In this document: positions 17,156 through 24,168 of the stretch, in pieces
How the letters are laid out: every line of letters begins with the position of its first letter
Numbering within the stretch: position 1 is the first letter of the stretch
Assembly (NCBI GenBank): GCA_030066195.1
Contig: JASJCB010000133.1
Coordinates: forward strand, 1-36,677
DNA length: 36,677 bases
Source of the DNA: Acidobacteriota bacterium
Lineage (GTDB): Bacteria > Acidobacteriota > Holophagae > Acanthopleuribacterales > Acanthopleuribacteraceae
Reading direction: 5' to 3'
Position numbers and translations under genes: made by a program
Notes under the pieces: model-generated
What the model was told of the DNA's origin: nothing
Database searches by the model: none
The model's input: the letters and a program-made list of their open reading frames with translations, nothing else

Positions 17156-18079
17156 CTAACGGCGGCGCTCAAGCTTGAAATCGCCGTTTTCCCTGTCGAA
17201 GATCAGACGTAACCCGCGACTCTCGCCCACGGTATAACGGTTCTCCGGCAACTCGCGGAAGCGGCCGTCTTGGATCATGGCAAGAACCCGGTCGGTTACC
17301 CGCTTGTCTTTTTCCCGATAGACGGGCACTTCCAGCTTGATGCCGCCCTTCAAATAGACCGGATTCATGAGCACGCGCAGAAACCGGGCCATCAGGGTGG
17401 CGTTGGCGGCCGCCGGGCGGAAGTAGGGATTTTCTACCGGATCGCGAGCGGTTCGGATGATCTTGAGCGACCGGAAGTTCTCGGTATCCACCAAATCGAT
17501 CCTGCCGTTCTCCGGCCGCACGAAGTACATGCGACTTCCGTCCCAACACCAATAGGAACGCTTTAAATGAGGCTCCGACTCCATGGTGTGCAGTGTTTCG
17601 AAGGTCCGCTTGTCCAGATCCACCACCGCCAAAGCCAGAATCTCGCTATCCTGCTCCAGATAAGTCAGCAGGAAGCGGCTCTCGCCGTACGGGGCCACTT
17701 CCACCGGACGGCAATCGGGTACAAACCCCCGGAAATCCTCCAGATCGGTCACCCCGACGAAACGACCCTCGCGATCCACCTGGTAGGTAAATAGACCGAT
17801 GCGGTCCACAATCGCATAACCGGCCATGGTCGCCGTGATTTTGGAAAGGATATCGGTGCGAATGCGGCCGTCTTGCAAGGCATAGGCCTGACTGTCGCGG
17901 TAATCGAACAGGATGTAGTCCATGCGCCCGCTGCCGCTCGCGGTAGCCAACAGTGTTTTTCCGTGGGCCGTCACCGCCGAGACGATGGTGCGGGTAGACA
18001 TATCCACCAGGTCGATCTTCTTGACCAGGTCGTCATTCACCGCAAGGCTGAGCAACAGCAATAACAGGGAGCCGTTCAT
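17156..18079 (-). CDS. Secreted protein of unknown function, propeller-like
   Basis: 307 aa with an N-terminal export signal (MNGSLLLLLLSLAVN). The sequence shows recurring beta-strand-type units such as YILFDYRDSQ, FTYQVDREGRFVGV, LALAVVDLDKRTFE and MYFVRPENGRIDLVDTEN, which suggests a beta-propeller; no family signature fixes this. The last 80 residues are more helical and basic. The gene begins 3 nt after the stop of the small cysteine-containing peptide gene upstream, so the two form one unit. No clear ribosome site is seen, which fits translational coupling to the peptide gene. It converges on the kinase gene. Confidence 0.75.
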   Translation of the reverse strand: MNGSLLLLLLSLAVNDDLVKKIDLVDMSTRTIVSAVTAHGKTLLATASGSGRMDYILFDYRDSQAYALQDGRIRTDILSKITATMAGYAIVDRIGLFTYQVDREGRFVGVTDLEDFRGFVPDCRPVEVAPYGESRFLLTYLEQDSEILALAVVDLDKRTFETLHTMESEPHLKRSYWCWDGSRMYFVRPENGRIDLVDTENFRSLKIIRTARDPVENPYFRPAAANATLMARFLRVLMNPVYLKGGIKLEVPVYREKDKRVTDRVLAMIQDGRFRELPENRYTVGESRGLRLIFDRENGDFKLERRR

Positions 18080-18082
18080 GAC

Positions 18083-18280
18083 TTAGCGGCGCAACATGCC
18101 GCGACAATTCACCTCGTGAAACCGCACCGCCTCGTGACAGGCGTCGATATCGCCGCCCGCGCAGTGAAAATCCACGGCCTCTTCGATCAGGTCACACTCC
18201 TCGAAATACATGCCGGCAGCGCCCGCTGTTACGCTTAGCGCCAATACGACGATCGCGATGCGTTCTTTCCAGCGTTTCAT
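18083..18280 (-). CDS. Small secreted four-cysteine peptide
   Basis: 65 aa. MKRWKERI followed by a hydrophobic stretch to about residue 23 is a clear signal peptide. The mature part of about 42 residues has four cysteines (29, 40, 48, 59), enough for two disulfides, and several His and acidic residues. A GAGGAGAGG-rich ribosome site precedes the ATG. It is followed after 2 nt by the propeller-like gene. The arrangement and the MKR-xK-xx-I start resemble the peptide gene at 26266, also followed by a propeller gene. No known family was recognised. Confidence 0.75.
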   Translation of the reverse strand: MKRWKERIAIVVLALSVTAGAAGMYFEECDLIEEAVDFHCAGGDIDACHEAVRFHEVNCRGMLRR

Positions 18281-18422
18281 GGCCTCGATCCTCTCCTCTC
18301 AATTCAGGTATCAAAGATTAATATACGCAAAAAACGAGGTGGATACTTAAAAAAAATAACGAATGGGGGTTTTTATCGGCGGGCAGAGATTCCGGAGTCC
18401 GGTGGGTGTCGCCCCCCGAGTG

Positions 18423-19010
18423 TCAGCCGATCTCGCCCGCTCTACTCGCCATCTTGAGATAGAGTTCCTTGTAGCGCTGCTTGGCGCGATGCAATACCCG
18501 GTTGAAATGCAGCGAGGAAAGATCCAGGTCGGCGCAGATATCGTCTTTCTCATCTTCCGCGATATAAAACCGGAACAGGATTTGGCGATCCCTGTCCGAT
18601 TTCATTTCATCGATGGCCTGGCGCACCAGTTCCGCCTGCTCATTGCGCAGCAGCGAGCGTAACTGGCTCTCGGGCGCGGCCGGGAAGGAGTTTTCCTCGG
18701 TTTTCTCATAACGGCTTTCGTTGCGCGCCTCAGCCCGGTAATAGTCGATCACGGCAAATCGGGCTATGCTGGAGAGAAAACTGCCCAGTTTCCGCGGCTC
18801 GCGCAAATCCCCTTTCCGTATTTTTTCGATACCGATGCGAAAGGTTTCCTGGTAGAGGTCGTCCGCCGCATCCTCATCGCGGGTTTCCTTGCGAAGAATG
18901 AAACTAACAGCCCGACCGTAGGCGCTTACCAAATCGGATTCGGCCGAGATATCGCCGTTCATAATGCGAGCAACGATGTTTTCGGCATCGTTTGCGTTTT
19001 CTTTGTTCAA
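18423..19010 (-). CDS. ECF-type RNA polymerase sigma factor
   Basis: 195 aa. Sigma region 2 is recognisable in DDLYQETFRIGIEKI through SIARFAVIDYYRAEAR, and region 4 as a C-terminal helix-turn-helix (EDEKDDICADLDLSSLHFNRVLHRAKQRYKELY). Regions 1 and 3 are absent, as expected for ECF sigma factors. It should direct RNA polymerase to a small set of stress or envelope promoters. The TTG start at 19010 is supported by GAGG about 8 nt upstream. No obvious membrane anti-sigma factor gene is adjacent. The kinase 4 kb away and the secreted peptide gene just downstream are candidate partners or targets. Confidence 0.9.
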   Translation of the reverse strand: MNKENANDAENIVARIMNGDISAESDLVSAYGRAVSFILRKETRDEDAADDLYQETFRIGIEKIRKGDLREPRKLGSFLSSIARFAVIDYYRAEARNESRYEKTEENSFPAAPESQLRSLLRNEQAELVRQAIDEMKSDRDRQILFRFYIAEDEKDDICADLDLSSLHFNRVLHRAKQRYKELYLKMASRAGEIG

Positions 19011-19213
19011 GCCGGCTACCTCATCGATCCATCCAAAAGAACATATCTCATTAAAGCAAAAAACATGAAGATGTTAAATGAATTCAAGCGGTATCTCGCC
19101 GCAAAATGCTCGATTGTTATGGGGAACACATGAGATTTGGGCGTTGCGGGGCGTTAAACAGGCGTTCCCCGATAGGAAGATATCGTTCGACGACGTTAAC
19201 TCGGTCGAACTTC

Positions 19214-21358
19214 TCAGTTCCCGGATTGGAGGGCCGGGTCACAGATACCGTAATCGTCCATCACATGCAACAGATCATGAATATCGATGCGGTCGTCCCC
19301 GGTCATGTCGGCTCGCTTGTCCTGACCATGGTTAAGGCCCCACCAGGCGGCCATGGCTCTAAGGTCGTTTTCGTCAACCTCATTGCTGACATCCAAATCG
19401 GCCCGACAGGTGGAGTAACAGAAATAACCCGTTACTGTTTCGGTGATGCGCACGTCGTCCAGCGCGGCTTCTACGATGGAACTGTTTCCCAGGTCGGTGA
19501 CATCGAAGCGCAAGCGCAGGAACGGGCCCGGCGTCACATAATCGGCAATCTTGAAGGATTTGCGCACCCAACCGCCCGCGGATCTTTTCCGGGAAGCCGG
19601 CACATGCTCCAGCAAATTCCAGGTCTCGCCGGCGTCGTCGCTGATCCACACCGTCATGGCGTCGATGCCCTCGTCGGCCGACTGCACCGCGAACCAGCGC
19701 GCATAGGAAAGCCCGGCCTTGGAATAGGAGGCGTCGATGACGGGAGAAATCAGGCTGGTGACGCCCTCATCCACATCGCGATAGGGGTCGGTGTTGTCCG
19801 TCAGGAAACACTGTCCCGAGTAATCGCCGTCAAACGCCGGAATGCCGCGACTACCGCCGCCCAACGGCGCGCCGCGCTGCCAGGCGCCGCTGGTCAGGTT
19901 CGCGCTGTTACTGACGGTCCATTGCCGATCCGTCTCGAAATTATCGGAAAAAACCGTGGTCAGACCGGCCGCCGCGGGCAGATGATAGTAACCGTCCCGT
20001 GTGAAGGTCAAGGAATATACCCTGTCACCCGCTTCCGTGAGGGCGCTGAAGCCGAAGCGAATGTCGGCGCCGCAGGGTAGGGTCGGAAAGTCGGCGCGGT
20101 AGAGGCCGGGCTCCGTCTCCTGCATGGACAGGTCCGAAAAACCTCCGCCCACATCCACATGCAACCGCCCGCTTTCCGGTTGAGGCAGGTGACCGTCGCG
20201 GCCGGTTACCGAAACCAGCAGGCTCGCGCGGCCCGCATTCAGGAATTCCGGCAGGTCCTCGACAAGCTCGAAGATCAGCTTGGGCCGGGTGACCCCCTTG
20301 GGATCGGCCAGGGCGGCAAGTAACGCGTCTTGGGAAAGAGACGTGCCCTGATTGACCTGTTCTTTGTCACAGTAACCGATATTGTGGATACCGATCGCGG
20401 TTCCGCTCGCCTCATCGATGACCGGACTGCCGGAGTTACCCTCGGTGGTATCCACCCGGTAGGAAAGGACATGATTTGATATGTTCATCAAACCGCCGGC
20501 GTCGTAGGTCAGGCTTCGATTCCATTCCTGACGATCATGGGTTCCATACCCGGCCAGGCGCACCGACCCGGGTTGGGGCTCGCGGTTCAGGGTAAACAGG
20601 TCGCCTTGTGCTTCCCGGGGAGTAAGTCCCGTCAGAGGGTTGGGAAAACAGCCGAAGTAGGCCCAGTCATTGCCGGCAAGCCGATCACTTGCTTGAAGCG
20701 AGTCGGGGTCGATCGCGTATTGGTCTCGAGGCGAGGGGTGGACCAGGCGTCCGTCCGCGGTGGAGGGCGGCACATTGAACTGCACCACGTCGAACAAGCC
20801 CGCGCAATGCCCCGCCGTCAGCATACCGCCGTTGGCGTCGTCGATCAGCCAGGCGGTGCAACCCAGCGGCAACAAACGGCCGATGCGGGGATCGTCTAAC
20901 GGCAGCCGATCATCGTCGCCGCACAGCGTACGCGTTTCAGCCTCATACTCTAGCCCGGCCCCGCGCACCCGCAACCGGCCGTACCCGGAATCCCCGTTCG
21001 CGCTGAGTTCCAATAGGACCCGATTACCATTGAAATACGCGGAAGAACGGCCCCATTGCTGTAAGCCGACAGCATCCAGCACCTGCTGCTCGCCGTCCTG
21101 TAATGAGGTCAGACGCAACCACATGCCGTCCGCCAACACGGTGCCCGCCAGATTCAATCGCAGCCAGGTTGCGTTGGGGACGGTGATTGTTTCTCTATAA
21201 AGGACGGCGCCTTCCACGGAACGATTGACCAACCAACCGGAATCCAGGTTCAGGGGCGTCTTGAATTCACCTTCGCCCGCTGAAACAGGCAATAGCAGGA
21301 ACGGCCAGATGAATCCGGTGAGAAGAAGAGGCCGTTTCAAAAAAAGGTGAATCTGCAT
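19214..21358 (-). CDS. Secreted trypsin-like serine protease with dockerin-like tail
   Basis: 714 aa. A signal peptide occupies about 1-27. Residues 30-140 form a beta-rich pro- or carbohydrate-binding-like domain. The chymotrypsin-fold domain spans about 145-350 with a visible triad: His184 in LTAGHC, Asp231 in GNDWAYFGC and Ser309 in EGNSGSP. Residues about 470-655 resemble a jelly-roll or choice-of-anchor-type domain (DNFE, WNLLEHV, ALDDVRI). The end carries two calcium-loop repeats (ADLDVSNEVDENDL and ADMTGDDRIDIHDL), a dockerin-like pair. This is probably an exported enzyme that is anchored or assembled outside the cell. ATG 21358 begins the signal peptide. Substrate unknown. Confidence 0.88.
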   Translation of the reverse strand: MQIHLFLKRPLLLTGFIWPFLLLPVSAGEGEFKTPLNLDSGWLVNRSVEGAVLYRETITVPNATWLRLNLAGTVLADGMWLRLTSLQDGEQQVLDAVGLQQWGRSSAYFNGNRVLLELSANGDSGYGRLRVRGAGLEYEAETRTLCGDDDRLPLDDPRIGRLLPLGCTAWLIDDANGGMLTAGHCAGLFDVVQFNVPPSTADGRLVHPSPRDQYAIDPDSLQASDRLAGNDWAYFGCFPNPLTGLTPREAQGDLFTLNREPQPGSVRLAGYGTHDRQEWNRSLTYDAGGLMNISNHVLSYRVDTTEGNSGSPVIDEASGTAIGIHNIGYCDKEQVNQGTSLSQDALLAALADPKGVTRPKLIFELVEDLPEFLNAGRASLLVSVTGRDGHLPQPESGRLHVDVGGGFSDLSMQETEPGLYRADFPTLPCGADIRFGFSALTEAGDRVYSLTFTRDGYYHLPAAAGLTTVFSDNFETDRQWTVSNSANLTSGAWQRGAPLGGGSRGIPAFDGDYSGQCFLTDNTDPYRDVDEGVTSLISPVIDASYSKAGLSYARWFAVQSADEGIDAMTVWISDDAGETWNLLEHVPASRKRSAGGWVRKSFKIADYVTPGPFLRLRFDVTDLGNSSIVEAALDDVRITETVTGYFCYSTCRADLDVSNEVDENDLRAMAAWWGLNHGQDKRADMTGDDRIDIHDLLHVMDDYGICDPALQSGN

Positions 21359-21820
21359 CGGGTCGATTCCGTGTCGCCATAAAATTGCCGGGCGAAGAGA
21401 GCCCGGGGGTAATGGGGGTTTTAGCAAAATCTATACCGGTCACCCACCGAGAGAACGCCGATTTGGGGAAACTATTGTCGGTCAAGCCATAGCGAAAAAG
21501 GATGATTTCGGTAAACGGGTCATTCGGCAGGCGCCCGGTCGATCGGCTAGCGTTTGTTGCTCGGGGAGTGACGATTTATTCTCCGCACCGGTGACAGGTT
21601 GCGCCGACATTCAGTCACTGGAGAAGGTGACCGCGAATGCAGGTGGTCTTCTTCCGGGTTTTCCAGGAAGACAAACCGTTCTCGGCCGATCGCAACCTGG
21701 ATCTGAATAAGGGCGCCTTCAGAATGACAAGTCCCTTTTCATCGATCACTCGTAGCGGGTAATGGCTGAAAACGTTTTCAACCCTGGGGAACCCATCGGC
21801 GTCGACCCATAGGCGCCGGC

Positions 21821-21831
21821 TATGAGGTTTT
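21821..21831 (+). repeat. Left copy of a direct repeat flanking the toxin-antitoxin genes
   Basis: TATGAGGTTTT occurs here and at 22576-22586, one on each side of the toxin-antitoxin pair. The similarity continues loosely for about 25 more bases in both copies. Confidence 0.4.
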
Positions 21832-21864
21832 TCCAGGAGCGTCCGCCTTCGCAAGTGACCTGCA

Positions 21865-21873
21865 TGGTAGAAT
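21865..21873 (+). promoter_or_regulatory. Extended -10 promoter of the antitoxin gene
   Basis: TGG directly before TAGAAT gives an extended -10 element. No good -35 lies at the right distance, which is acceptable for this promoter type. The ribosome site GAAGGAG (21884-21890) follows. Confidence 0.4.
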
Positions 21874-21897
21874 GCTAAGGGAAGAAGGAGATTGCTT

Positions 21898-22143
21898 ATG
21901 AATGTCGCCGGTTTGCGAGAAAAAGTGAAGCAGGAAATCAACAGGGTCCCTGATGAGCATTTGGCCGAGGTCTACGATGTTGTTCGCCACTACAGCCTGA
22001 TCCGTCAAAGCGCCTCGAAAACTCAATCTATCATGGACTTTGCAGGCGCCTGGCAAGACATGCCGGACCAACAGTACGAGGACTTTTTGAGTGAAGTCAA
22101 CCAAAGACGTCGAGTTGCCGGCAAAAGGAGACGCGGTGCCTGA
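21898..22143 (+). CDS. Antitoxin of a VapBC-type pair
   Basis: 81 aa, acidic to mixed N-terminal half and a very basic end (NQRRRVAGKRRRGA). The start KVKQEINRVPDEHLAEVYDVVRHY resembles short antitoxins or DUF2281-like proteins that precede PIN toxins. No DNA-binding fold is certain. Its main support is position: it overlaps the start of a PIN-domain gene by 8 nt and has a strong GAAGGAG ribosome site 7 nt before ATG 21898. It should neutralise the downstream toxin and repress the operon. Confidence 0.8.
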   Translation: MNVAGLREKVKQEINRVPDEHLAEVYDVVRHYSLIRQSASKTQSIMDFAGAWQDMPDQQYEDFLSEVNQRRRVAGKRRRGA

Positions 22144-22549
22144 AAAGGTGTTGGTTGATACGGATATTCTTTCCTATTTTTTTCGAGGAAACACTCAAGT
22201 TCAAAAACGGTTTAATGCGTATGTCCAAAATGGAAACACGATTCGCTTTTCTATCATCACTTTCTACGAAATTGTCAGCGGCTTAAAGCATAAAGATGCT
22301 GCCCGACAGCTAGGGGTATTTCTTGATTTCGCAGAACAATGTGAAGTTGTTCCGCTGACCAGGGAAACGGTCATGGCGTCGGCCGATGCATACGCAACTT
22401 TAAGAAAAAACGGTACACCTGTAGATGACGTAGATTTGTTGATTGCCGGTGCTGCCCTCGCGAATGGTTACGTGTTGATTACCCACAACACAAATCACTT
22501 TGGGAAAATCCCTGCATTGATCTACGAAGATTGGTCCCTTGCAGAGTAA
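22136..22549 (+). CDS. vapC: PIN-domain ribonuclease toxin (VapC family)
   Basis: 137 aa, standard VapC length. The PIN acidic residues are visible: Asp in VDTDILSYFF near the start, Glu in TFYEIVSG, Asp in VDDVDLLIAG and the final NTNHFGKI segment. VapC toxins are metal-dependent RNases that often cut initiator tRNA or rRNA. GTG 22136 is chosen over an in-frame ATG at 22091 because AAAAGGAG lies 5 nt before it and the PIN fold starts there. It overlaps the antitoxin gene by 8 nt. Base composition is more AT-rich than in the neighbours, suggesting acquisition. Confidence 0.9.
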   Translation: MPEKVLVDTDILSYFFRGNTQVQKRFNAYVQNGNTIRFSIITFYEIVSGLKHKDAARQLGVFLDFAEQCEVVPLTRETVMASADAYATLRKNGTPVDDVDLLIAGAALANGYVLITHNTNHFGKIPALIYEDWSLAE

Positions 22550-22787
22550 TAGAAAACACCCCCATTAGCGCAGATTATGAGGTTTTCCCGGGAGTGCCGG
22601 CATCTTGAGGTTGTGTGAAAAGCAGGTCTCTTAAGCCCCTCAGGCATGTGCGCCCGGGTTGTCGGTTCGAACAGCCAAAAATTTTTGGGGGTGTTTCTCC
22701 CATCGATCGGTTCTATGGGTGAGATGATGCGGACGCCCCCAGTCGGCGGTGTCACGAGAGCTATATTATGTATTGGGAGGCTTTACC
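22550..22787. other. Non-coding stretch with inverted repeats after vapC
   Basis: No gene. An 11-bp perfect inverted repeat AAACACCCCCA (22554-22564) and TGGGGGTGTTT (22686-22696) encloses the right copy of the direct repeat (22576-22586), a hairpin GGTTGT/ACAGCC, and the palindrome CCAAAAATTTTTGG (22675-22688). The layout resembles a small decayed mobile element, but no transposase is present. Confidence 0.5.
22576..22586 (+). repeat. Right copy of a direct repeat flanking the toxin-antitoxin genes
   Basis: TATGAGGTTTT, identical to 21821-21831. See the left copy for the pairing. Confidence 0.4.
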
Positions 22788-23072
22788 ATGAAATATTGGC
22801 CCATATGCTGTGTTTTGTGGTGTCTTGCCGCTTGCTCCGACGATATATTTCAAAAAACCACGACAGTGAACAGTTATACCCCCGTTGCCCTGCAATCGTC
22901 AGCTGACGCTGCCGATCCTCGGGTCGCTCGCGATCGAGCCTCGATGATGTGGGTCGATACACCCGAGTCCCTGGTAATTCGAAACCAATTTGACAATGCT
23001 ATCGATATCGAGGAGCCGACCCAGGGCCGTGTCAATGCCTTCGAGTGCGATTTCGACTTGAGTTCTCGATAA
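22788..23072 (+). CDS. Small lipoprotein of unknown function
   Basis: 94 aa. A short hydrophobic N-terminus ends in the lipobox LAAC, so the mature protein is probably lipid-anchored. The remaining 78 residues are polar without a recognised domain. GGGAGG lies 7 nt before the ATG. Its last 41 nt overlap the end of the leftward glycosyltransferase gene, which is unusual and may mean that the lipoprotein was shortened by a rearrangement. Unknown role. Confidence 0.65.
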   Translation: MKYWPICCVLWCLAACSDDIFQKTTTVNSYTPVALQSSADAADPRVARDRASMMWVDTPESLVIRNQFDNAIDIEEPTQGRVNAFECDFDLSSR

Positions 23073-24168
23073 TATCCAGCCAGGCGGCGCCAAGCGTTTT
23101 CAGCGAAAAGGTCGCCTGGATTTTTTCATGCAATGGTTCCCGAAGTTCGGGCCGGTCCCGGCGGAACCGCTCGAGCGCAGCGCACAAGGCGTCGGCGTCG
23201 CCCGGCGGGACCAGGTAGACGCCGGGATCATCCGGTGAGACCAGTTCGCGAACGGCCGATGAGTCCCGCGTCAGGAGAGGCTTGCCGCAAGCCAGGGCTT
23301 GAAAGGCCTTGTTGGGTATCACATTGCCGGCTTTTTCCGATGTGCCGAAGATGCCCAGCAGAATGTCCGCGTCCCGCATATGGTTGCGCAGTTCCTCATA
23401 GGGAACCCAAGACAATCGTGTCAGGTTTTCCGCGGGATGTTCCTCCAGCCATGCTCGAATGCGTTCCTCCTCCTGGCCGCTGCCGATCAGGACCCAGGAC
23501 ACATCAGGGCCCGCTTTGGCGGCGGCTTCCACAATGGTTTGTATGCCGTGCAGGGGAATGTATTGACCGTAGAACAATACCCGCATGGTTTCCCCGAGGG
23601 GTTTCAGGGACAGCGGTTGAAAAACTTCGGCTTCCGCGCCCACGAAGACATGGCCGCCCTTTTCCTCGGGCAGGCCGTACCACTTGAGAAAGGCCCGCAG
23701 GTGGGTGCGGGTATCCAGGACAACCCGATCGGCAAGCCGTGCCGCGCACCATTCCAGGGCGTAGAGCAGACGAGCGGCCGGATGACCCGGCCGCATCAAG
23801 GCGCGGTCCCGGACCACCGTATCATGCAGCGAGATAAACACATCCCAGACGATCGGCGCGCCGCGCAGCCAGGCCAGCGGTCGCAGCAGCAGGACCTCCC
23901 AGGGACCGGGATAACCGATCAGGACGGCCTTGTGCTTCGGCGCCCAAAGGTAGCGCCACAACAGCAGGGGGTAGATCCACAATGCCCGCAAGAGGAATCC
24001 CAATTTGGCCAGGGGACTCCGAATACGGGTCTTGTCCTCGACGCCGCGCCAGAGATGGATGTGACAGGTTTCCACGGGGTGTCCGGCTTCCTTCAAGGCG
24101 GCAAGCATCAGACGGGTGCGGGGTTTCCCCAGATCGCAGGTTCCCCAAACCAGGACGGGCCGTGTCAT
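23032..24168 (-). CDS. Glycosyltransferase, GT4-like
   Basis: 378 aa, GT-B fold. The N-terminal half has the acceptor-side Rossmann-like pattern (VLVWGTCDLGKPRTRLML). The C-terminal half has the sugar-nucleotide side: RVLFYGQYIPLHGIQTIVEA, WVLIGSGQEEERI, and NVIPNKAFQALACGKPLLT, the loop that usually carries the GT4 donor-binding residues. It should add a sugar to a surface glycan or lipid. Its ATG overlaps the stop of the upstream membrane glycosyltransferase by 4 nt (ATGA), so both work in one pathway. The 3' end overlaps a convergent lipoprotein gene by 41 nt. Confidence 0.88.
   Translation of the reverse strand: MTRPVLVWGTCDLGKPRTRLMLAALKEAGHPVETCHIHLWRGVEDKTRIRSPLAKLGFLLRALWIYPLLLWRYLWAPKHKAVLIGYPGPWEVLLLRPLAWLRGAPIVWDVFISLHDTVVRDRALMRPGHPAARLLYALEWCAARLADRVVLDTRTHLRAFLKWYGLPEEKGGHVFVGAEAEVFQPLSLKPLGETMRVLFYGQYIPLHGIQTIVEAAAKAGPDVSWVLIGSGQEEERIRAWLEEHPAENLTRLSWVPYEELRNHMRDADILLGIFGTSEKAGNVIPNKAFQALACGKPLLTRDSSAVRELVSPDDPGVYLVPPGDADALCAALERFRRDRPELREPLHEKIQATFSLKTLGAAWLDIIENSSRNRTRRH

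Larger units (their letters stand above)
21359..21897. other. Gene-poor stretch between protease and toxin-antitoxin genes
   Basis: About 540 bases without a convincing gene. A leftward frame at 21615-21941 contains RRLWVDADGFPRVENVFSHYPLRV-like text (shown in part) and may be a decayed gene fragment, but it lacks a start signal. A copy of TATGAGGTTTT lies at 21821-21831, and an extended -10 box at 21865-21873 serves the antitoxin gene. Confidence 0.4.

Noticed and set aside
21615..21941. 108-aa leftward frame before the antitoxin gene
   Set aside because: It runs through the antitoxin start and promoter on the opposite strand and has no start signal. It may be a decayed fragment, but this cannot be shown.
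22640..22680. tRNA 3' end suggested by GGTTCGA
   Set aside because: The arm pairs only as a simple GGTTGT/ACAGCC hairpin. No acceptor, anticodon or D arm can be built around it.
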